From assembly GCF_020805785.1 (NCBI RefSeq), contig NZ_JAJGZV010000002.1:930001-994000 (forward strand): a stretch of 64,000 nt of DNA, in the 5' to 3' direction. Position numbers and translations under genes: made by a program. This stretch comes from Flavobacterium chungbukense. Its GTDB lineage: Bacteria > Bacteroidota > Bacteroidia > Flavobacteriales > Flavobacteriaceae. This document shows, one piece after another, positions 59,385 to 64,000 of the stretch (position 1 is the first letter of the stretch; every line of letters starts with the position of its first letter). The notes under the pieces were generated by a model. That model ran no database searches, was not told the origin of the DNA, and saw only the letters and a program-made list of their open reading frames with translations.

Positions 59385-60563
59385 TTATTTTTTAGTCCCG
59401 ATGCGTCGGGATGGTTTATAAGTCAGTCCGTAAATCAGTATTGATATTAGAGACAGAACCATGCAGCCAATTGTTACAGCAGGCCATCCGCCCAATTTCC
59501 ACAACAACAATCCATAAGCAGATCCTGCAGCAGTTCCTAAAAAAGTCAGCGACATAAATACGGTATTTAATCGGTTTCTTGCTTCAGGCAATAACGAATA
59601 CACTCGTGTTTGATTTGAAATATGAACACCTTGAATCCCGATATCAATAAATACAATTCCGATTGCAATTCCGATTACGCTTTCAATCGAAAAATAGAAA
59701 ATGATAAAACTGATTAAAACCAATAAACAGCCATAACCAACTGCAATTCTCGAATTTCCTTTATCTCCTAGTTTCCCAACCAAAGGCGCTGCCAAAGCTC
59801 CAGAAGCACCTACAATTCCAAATAATCCGATTGTTGCACTATTAAATTCAAATGGCTTACCCGAAAGCAGCAAAACCATTGTAGTCCAGAACGCTCCAAA
59901 TTGGGCGAAACTGAAAACATTGATCGCAGTTGCCTCACGCAAAACAGGCTGTGTTTTTATAAGTGTAAATAAAGACCTGATTAATTGACCGTAACTTCCT
60001 TGAAACTGTGGTTTATTAACTGGAAATTTGCTTTGAATAACAAAAAAGATCAGCAAACAAATTCCAGCTGCGATATAAAACATCGATCTCCAGCCTAAAA
60101 CTTGCCCAATAAAACCACTCAAAGTTCGAGACAATAAAATTCCTACCAAAAGACCGCTCATAATCGTTCCAACAACTTTTCCTCGCTCTTCCGGCGCGCT
60201 TAAAGAGGCCGCTAATGGCAAAATAAGCTGTGGCACTATCGACGTGATTCCAATTAATAAAGATGCTATTTGCAAAACCAGAAAACTTTTGGCCGTTGCA
60301 GCAATTAACAAGGCTATTACAGTTGCAAAAGTGGTCATTAAAATTTGCTTTTTTCGTTCTAATTTATCGCCTAGCGGCACCATAAAAAATAACCCAATAG
60401 CATATCCTGCCTGAGTTAGGTACGTTATGGTTCCGGCGCTGGCCTCGGGAATTTTAAATTCGTTGGCAATTAAAACAATCAAAGGCTGGCAGTAATAAAG
60501 ATTTGCAACTATAAGACCAGTGCAAACTGCCATAAACAGTACGTTAGTTTTTGATAAATTCAT
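59385..60563 (-). CDS. MFS transporter (12 spans)
   Basis: A 392-residue major-facilitator protein with twelve hydrophobic segments. The motif-A-like loop is [12 protein letters not shown] (about 65-76), and [13 protein letters not shown] precedes it. The block [21 protein letters not shown] near 303-323 (noted by its core NQTRVY) is common in the YgaY/YdhP-like putative efflux branch. The substrate is unknown. The final codons (RRIGTKK) are encoded within a terminator-like hairpin. Confidence 0.88.
   Translation of the reverse strand: MNLSKTNVLFMAVCTGLIVANLYYCQPLIVLIANEFKIPEASAGTITYLTQAGYAIGLFFMVPLGDKLERKKQILMTTFATVIALLIAATAKSFLVLQIASLLIGITSIVPQLILPLAASLSAPEERGKVVGTIMSGLLVGILLSRTLSGFIGQVLGWRSMFYIAAGICLLIFFVIQSKFPVNKPQFQGSYGQLIRSLFTLIKTQPVLREATAINVFSFAQFGAFWTTMVLLLSGKPFEFNSATIGLFGIVGASGALAAPLVGKLGDKGNSRIAVGYGCLLVLISFIIFYFSIESVIGIAIGIVFIDIGIQGVHISNQTRVYSLLPEARNRLNTVFMSLTFLGTAAGSAYGLLLWKLGGWPAVTIGCMVLSLISILIYGLTYKPSRRIGTKK
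59396..59411 (-). terminator. Hairpin overlapping the end of the MFS gene
   Basis: TCCCGA (59396-59401) and TCGGGA (59406-59411), 4-base loop, followed on the minus strand by ACTAAAAAATAAAAAG. It lies inside the last codons of the gene. Whether it terminates is uncertain because the following run is A-rich, not T-rich. Confidence 0.4.
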
Positions 60564-60629
60564 TTTGCAAAAATACCAATCTAATCTTAATTGAAACTTT
60601 AAAAAAAGTATAATTTTTGAGATTTTTCA

Positions 60630-60718
60630 AACCATATAAGTCATATAAGTTCATTTTTAATGGCTTGAATAAACTCAAAAACCAAAAAACTTAAATTTCT
60701 TAAATCACTTATATGGTT
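60630..60718. repeat. AACCATATAAG dispersed palindromic repeat, copy 2
   Basis: 89 bp with perfect 12-bp terminal inverted repeats, AACCATATAAGT and ACTTATATGGTT. Inside are near-repeats of ATATAAGT and CTTAAAT. It aligns with the reverse complement of copy 1 (5705-5791). Confidence 0.7.
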
Positions 60719-60732
60719 GTTTATTTAAGCTT

Positions 60733-61080
60733 TTAATAATTCAAAAAATCTTCTCTCGCAGGACCAAAAACATCTGTCAGCATACCAGTCTCCAGACAAA
60801 CAACACCATGAATTGCATGCGGCGGAATATAAAAGCTATCGCCTTCTTTTAGAGTTTCTGTAACACCGTTTATAGTTACATCAAATTTTCCGCTCGCGAC
60901 ATAGGTAACTTGCGTGTGATAATGTTCGTGTAAAACGCCAATTCCTCCTTTTTCAAAATGAACATTTACAAGCATTACCCTTTCATCAAAAGCTAAAATC
61001 TTACGTTTAATTCCATCTCCAACTACTTCCCACTCTATTTCGTCTCCTTTTATAAACTCTTTGCTAGTTCCTATATTCAT
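60733..61080 (-). CDS. KdgF-like cupin protein
   Basis: A 115-residue cupin that follows KdgF closely: GDGIKRKILAFDERVMLVNV (22-41), FEKGGIGVLHEHYHTQVTYV (43-62; metal ligands His, His, Gln, and later His), GDSFYIPPHAIHGV and LTDVFGPAREDFL near the end. KdgF opens 4,5-unsaturated uronates from pectin or alginate in the known cases. No lyase is nearby, so the substrate here is a guess. It is 18 bp downstream of the archaemetzincin-like gene in one transcript. Confidence 0.8.
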   Translation of the reverse strand: MNIGTSKEFIKGDEIEWEVVGDGIKRKILAFDERVMLVNVHFEKGGIGVLHEHYHTQVTYVASGKFDVTINGVTETLKEGDSFYIPPHAIHGVVCLETGMLTDVFGPAREDFLNY

Positions 61081-61098
61081 AATTATATTTTTTTTAAT

Positions 61099-62016
61099 TT
61101 ATTGAATGCTTTTAAGATCTCTTTCCATTAACTGTAATCCTTCAGTTAAATTGTTTTCCTTAAAATATTTTTCTAATTCTTTTAACCTTTTAAGATTATC
61201 GTACTTAAATCCTGAATTTAATTTTCTTTGACAAAGCGAACACAATCTAATAGAATGATTATCTGTTTCTGACATACTATTGGTACCATTCATAACGCAA
61301 TGAGCTTCAACACAATGATGCAGACCAAACATATGTCCAATTTCATGTGAGCAAATTTTCAGCAATCGCTCTAAACATAAATTAAAATCTGCTTCTTTTT
61401 GCATTCTATACATAGAACTTACTGCAATTTTATCTTTGTAAGAAGCGAGCCCAAAAACATAGCTCCATTCTGGTTTTGGATACAAATCTTTTTCTGTTAC
61501 AGCCATTAAAGCTACTCCTTTTTTAGGTTTTTCCTTTTTTAGCACCTCTCTTAAAATATAACCCGCTAAAAACTGTTCTTGTTCCATACTACCCTTTCTT
61601 CTTGCATTGTTTGGAATAATATCGTTTGAAACACCAGGCAAAATAGCGGTTTCTAGTTGAAAAAATATTTGCAAATACTGGCGAACTAGTTCAATTTGTT
61701 TTAATTGTAGAGCATTAAATTTTCCAATCGGTTTTAAATAAATGATATTCTCTTCTTTAGTTGGAACTACATGTTTTGTTTTTATAAATTGATTAAAACT
61801 CTGTCCTTTTTCTTTATTAAAAAAACGCCATTCTCCGTAAACTGGTTTTTCAAGTTTAAGATCATTTCTTTTAATATCAACATAATAAGGCTCTTGCGGC
61901 ACATTTTGCAGAGAATCTGATTGCAATTCTAGATTTGAATGGGAACTTTTAGTTTCTTTTTTACTTTCTTGGCAAGAAAAAAGAACCATAAACGCCAATA
62001 AAAGAAGTTTCTTCAT
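61099..62016 (-). CDS. Archaemetzincin-like zinc metalloprotease lipoprotein
   Basis: A 305-residue lipoprotein: signal peptide with lipobox MVLFSC (Cys at about 15). The catalytic region has HEIGHMFGLHHC near 224-235, then C-x4-C-x-M (CVEAHCVMN) and a later C-x-x-C (CSLC), the archaemetzincin pattern HExxHxxGx3Cx4CxM-Cx2C. The interval between the Met and the last pair is 16 residues, about one fewer than the pattern I recall. It includes a second zinc site. Its place on the outer membrane is inferred from the lipobox. The gene sits in a run with a KdgF-like cupin and a TIM-barrel protein. Confidence 0.85.
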   Translation of the reverse strand: MKKLLLLAFMVLFSCQESKKETKSSHSNLELQSDSLQNVPQEPYYVDIKRNDLKLEKPVYGEWRFFNKEKGQSFNQFIKTKHVVPTKEENIIYLKPIGKFNALQLKQIELVRQYLQIFFQLETAILPGVSNDIIPNNARRKGSMEQEQFLAGYILREVLKKEKPKKGVALMAVTEKDLYPKPEWSYVFGLASYKDKIAVSSMYRMQKEADFNLCLERLLKICSHEIGHMFGLHHCVEAHCVMNGTNSMSETDNHSIRLCSLCQRKLNSGFKYDNLKRLKELEKYFKENNLTEGLQLMERDLKSIQ

Positions 62017-62032
62017 ATATTAAAGCAGAAAT

Positions 62033-62905
62033 TTAGATTAGATTTTTTGAAATAAAATCGCAACTAGATTTAACAGATTCAAAGGAATTGATTGCGAAGT
62101 TATTTTCCTGTTCCACAAAAAAATGAACCATTCCTGATTGTTTTGCTTCGGCAAATAAAGACTTAAAATCGATTGTTCCAGAACCAACTTCAGTATTCAA
62201 ATCATTATTTTTCTTATCCTTATCCTTCACGTGCCACATTTTAAAACGCCCTTGATTTTCCTTAAATAACTTTAAAGGATCATTTCCGGAATGAATTACC
62301 CAATATAAATCCAATTCAAAAAAGACCAAATCCTTATCGGTTTCTTTTAGTAAAATTTGAAACCCCGTAACGCCGTTGTGTCTTTCAAATTCAAAATCAT
62401 GATTATGATAAGCTAGTTTTAAACCCGCCTCTTTACACATTTTTGCTGCTTGATTTAATCTTTCAGCAATCTTTTTATAATCTTCAATGTTTCTTCTAAA
62501 AGGCTCATCGACCCAAGAAATCGTTAAAAACTCACTTTCTACAGTTTTAGCCGCTTCGATTGCAGCAGATACCTCTGCCGTATTTCCATCGTACAAAAAG
62601 CTTCCTAAATTATAATGTCCGCTTACGGCTTTTAAACCATTATCATCTAAAATCTTTTTTAATTCTTTTGGAGCAAATCCCCAAAATTGGTCTTTTGTTG
62701 AAAAACCATAAGTTTCAACGGTTGAATATCCAGCTTTTGCCACTTTTTGTAAAGTTCCTTTTACATCCTTCGGAAGTTCATCTCGAAGTGTATATAACTG
62801 TAAACCTATTTCTTTTTTACTCATAGAAAATGCTAATGATGGCCGAGCCAAAACAGCTGTAGTGGCAAGCCCTGTGGTTACTATAAAATTTCTTCTTGTA
62901 ATCAT
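62033..62905 (-). CDS. Exported xylose-isomerase-like TIM-barrel protein
   Basis: A 290-residue protein of the sugar phosphate isomerase/epimerase (AP endonuclease 2-like) family. The N-terminus MITRRNFIVTTGLATTA is a Tat-type signal (RR-N-F-I). The barrel has GLQLYTLRDELPKDVKGTLQ, noted by LQLYTLRDELP near 37-47, AYHNHDFEF near 162-170 and ELDLYWVIHSG near 190-200, with metal-type His/Glu/Asp. Bacteroidota members of this class are often sugar lactone or keto-sugar enzymes in the periplasm. The ATG at 62905 is chosen; 62953 would put 16 residues before the signal. Confidence 0.85.
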   Translation of the reverse strand: MITRRNFIVTTGLATTAVLARPSLAFSMSKKEIGLQLYTLRDELPKDVKGTLQKVAKAGYSTVETYGFSTKDQFWGFAPKELKKILDDNGLKAVSGHYNLGSFLYDGNTAEVSAAIEAAKTVESEFLTISWVDEPFRRNIEDYKKIAERLNQAAKMCKEAGLKLAYHNHDFEFERHNGVTGFQILLKETDKDLVFFELDLYWVIHSGNDPLKLFKENQGRFKMWHVKDKDKKNNDLNTEVGSGTIDFKSLFAEAKQSGMVHFFVEQENNFAINSFESVKSSCDFISKNLI

Positions 62906-62933
62906 GTGGTTAGATAATTTCAAAGTAAATTTA

Positions 62934-63467
62934 TCATAAAAAATGATTCGCAAGATTTTTTACAAAGTTTTGAAGTGCAATTTCTGTTTCTGGATCTATT
63001 ATTTTGCCTTCCGCATTAACTTTACCTCGAACTCCTTGAATTAAAAGCTGCAATGAATCATCAAAACTCGCATCAAGAGTTTTCATAATTAACAAAAGTT
63101 GCTCATGCGCCATTTCTCCCGAAGCCGAAGCTGTTACCAAACCAACTTTTTTATTTGAAAAAACGGTCGTTGAAACAAACCATTCTAAAGCATTTTTCAA
63201 ACTTCCAGGAAGGCTAAATACATATTCAGGAGTACAAATAATAACTCCTTGCACTTCTTTTATTTTATTTCTTAACGAAACAATTTCATCTGGCGCCTTA
63301 TCTGTATCTAAATCAGGATTAAAGTGCGGAAGTTTATCTAAATCTTCAAATATTTCCAATTCAAATTCTGACTTTAATTGATGGGAAATATATTTAAGAA
63401 TTTTAAAATTACTCGAATCTTTTCTGGTACTGCCCGATACAGCAAATATTTTTATTTTTGGTGACAT
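62934..63467 (-). CDS. NADPH-dependent FMN reductase
   Basis: A 177-residue flavodoxin-like reductase: phosphate-binding loop AVSGSTRKDSSNFKIL near 9-24, TPEYVFSLPGSLKNALEW near 79-96 and VTASASGEMAHEQLL near 110-124. This is the ChrR/YieF/SsuE-like family that reduces quinones, chromate or azo dyes with FMN. First gene of the run that leads to the TIM-barrel, archaemetzincin-like and cupin genes; a terminator separates it from the upstream lipoprotein. Confidence 0.9.
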   Translation of the reverse strand: MSPKIKIFAVSGSTRKDSSNFKILKYISHQLKSEFELEIFEDLDKLPHFNPDLDTDKAPDEIVSLRNKIKEVQGVIICTPEYVFSLPGSLKNALEWFVSTTVFSNKKVGLVTASASGEMAHEQLLLIMKTLDASFDDSLQLLIQGVRGKVNAEGKIIDPETEIALQNFVKNLANHFL

Positions 63468-63476
63468 TATTGTATA

Positions 63477-63522
63477 AAAAAAGTAGTATTTCTAAATTAA
63501 CATTTAAAAATACTACTTTTTT
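63477..63522 (-). terminator. Terminator between the lipoprotein and FMN reductase genes
   Basis: AAAAAAGTAGTATTT (63477-63491) and its exact complement (63508-63522), 16-base loop. A T-run follows on the minus strand. It is 24 bp after the lipoprotein stop and 10 bp before the reductase ATG, so the reductase must have another promoter or depend on read-through. Confidence 0.8.
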
Positions 63523-63546
63523 AGAGATTAAAATCTCAAAATGCTT

Positions 63547-63912
63547 TTATCTGGAAGTATTGCTTGCTGAAGTCATACTTAACATTTTTACATCAACTGA
63601 TTGAGGCGGAAATTTTTGTTTTTCGTTTCTCCAAGAAATAATTTTTCCCGATTTATCGACATACATATAGTCATATTTCCAATAATATGGCCCCGCATTG
63701 CCCGAAATCTCACTACTGTGATTTGTTGTAAAAATTTGATCGGCATAAAGCAATATCTCATTATTCTTTTCATCATGGAGAACACGTATTGGCGGGCCCC
63801 AAACTTTTATTAATTTTTGCTTCGATTCTCCAATCCACCTATCATGGACATTATTGGTTGAACAAGATATTTGCAAGAATATAATTGCTATTAAAAGTAA
63901 AGTTTTTTTCAT
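63547..63912 (-). CDS. Small lipoprotein of unknown function
   Basis: A 121-residue lipoprotein: MKKTLLLIAIIFLQISC with the lipobox Cys at 17, then RWIGESKQKLIKVWGPPIRV (26-45), a W-G-P-P motif common in outer-membrane-assembly-like small lipoproteins of the SmpA/OmlA style, and a beta-rich YYWKYDYMYVDKSGKII segment. The SmpA resemblance is weak. Function unknown. Confidence 0.7.
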   Translation of the reverse strand: MKKTLLLIAIIFLQISCSTNNVHDRWIGESKQKLIKVWGPPIRVLHDEKNNEILLYADQIFTTNHSSEISGNAGPYYWKYDYMYVDKSGKIISWRNEKQKFPPQSVDVKMLSMTSASNTSR

Positions 63913-63953
63913 AAGTGTAAGGCAAGTTTTATAGTTTAGCTGTAGCGTTTATA

Positions 63954-63961
63954 TAAATTTA
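63954..63961 (-). promoter_or_regulatory. -7-like element of the lipoprotein gene
   Basis: TAAATTTA on the minus strand, one mismatch from TAnnTTTG, with a TTG 20 bp upstream (near 63982). About 42 bp before the ATG at 63912. Confidence 0.4.
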
Positions 63962-64000
63962 ACACTATTATTTCAAATAAACAATATCATAGTTTATCAT

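Noticed and set aside
1..64000. tRNA, rRNA or tmRNA genes
   Set aside because: I looked in the gaps for cloverleaf arms and conserved rRNA blocks and saw none; a tRNAscan-SE and Rfam search would settle it.

Overview
The window is about 65% A+T and reads as a chromosomal segment of a Flavobacterium-like member of the Bacteroidota. Signs of this are promoters of the TTTG-N19-TAnnTTTG type, starts without Shine-Dalgarno sequences in A-rich leaders, many SPI-type and lipobox secreted proteins, and family sets typical of flavobacteria (DUF5723, DUF3276, DUF2167, DUF6515, Leu/Phe/Val dehydrogenase, a long NusB, a cyclophilin-FKBP fusion). I recognise no rRNA, tRNA, CRISPR array, prophage or insertion sequence.

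Layout. 1-5.6 kb (minus): an envelope operon of a TPR protein, a PhzF-like enzyme and a truncated outer-membrane barrel. 5.8-14.4 kb: ftsE followed by a small surface-polysaccharide locus (four glycosyltransferases, FdtA/FdtB-type aminosugar enzymes, a Wzx-like flippase, a GNAT/FemAB-like protein). 14.4-17.1 kb (minus): TRIC channel, PH-domain protein, secreted unknown, RDD protein. 17.1-22.6 kb (plus): SpoIIM - DUF4129 - DUF4350 - MoxR - DUF58, a known membrane/AAA+ arrangement. 22.7-25.8 kb: a phosphatase-like protein, DUF2167 and a TrmH-type methyltransferase. 26-30.8 kb: relA/spoT, a Fur-family regulator, purA and nudK. 30.9-34.7 kb: an L,D-transpeptidase lipoprotein, a TetR regulator next to a TetX-like flavin monooxygenase, and a secreted unknown. 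34.8-39.5 kb (minus): guaB, DUF5723, a lipoprotein and an HMG-CoA-lyase-like enzyme. 39.5-42 kb: a SatD-DUF3307 operon behind four 28-bp operator repeats, convergent with pyrD. 42.2-46.4 kb: porin, barrel, DUF6515 and a formylglycine-generating-enzyme-like protein. 46.5-55.8 kb: pepT, YdeI-like, yajC, nusB, ldh, an ABC exporter, DUF3276, two alpha/beta hydrolases and csaA. 55.9-64 kb: hydrolase, thioredoxin-fold protein, a structured leader before a GreA-like gene, the dual immunophilin, an MFS transporter, and a minus-strand run of FMN reductase, xylose-isomerase-like protein, archaemetzincin-like lipoprotein and KdgF-like cupin.

Most genes are ordinary core genes. The most unusual signal is the satD region. 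Four perfectly phased TATTAC-N8-GTAATA (once AATTAC) sites, exactly 28 bp apart, lie before a gene whose N-terminal half carries motifs reminiscent of class III nucleotidyl cyclases and whose C-terminus is a helix-turn-helix. It overlaps by 4 bp a membrane DUF3307 gene. I infer a self-regulated sensor/membrane-effector pair. Other points of interest are the chromosomal TetX-like gene, an intergenic-type repeat inserted in frame in the fdtB-like gene, a leader with mutually exclusive hairpins at 57.5-57.7 kb, back-to-back divergent -7 elements, and several dispersed palindromic repeat families in the gaps between genes.
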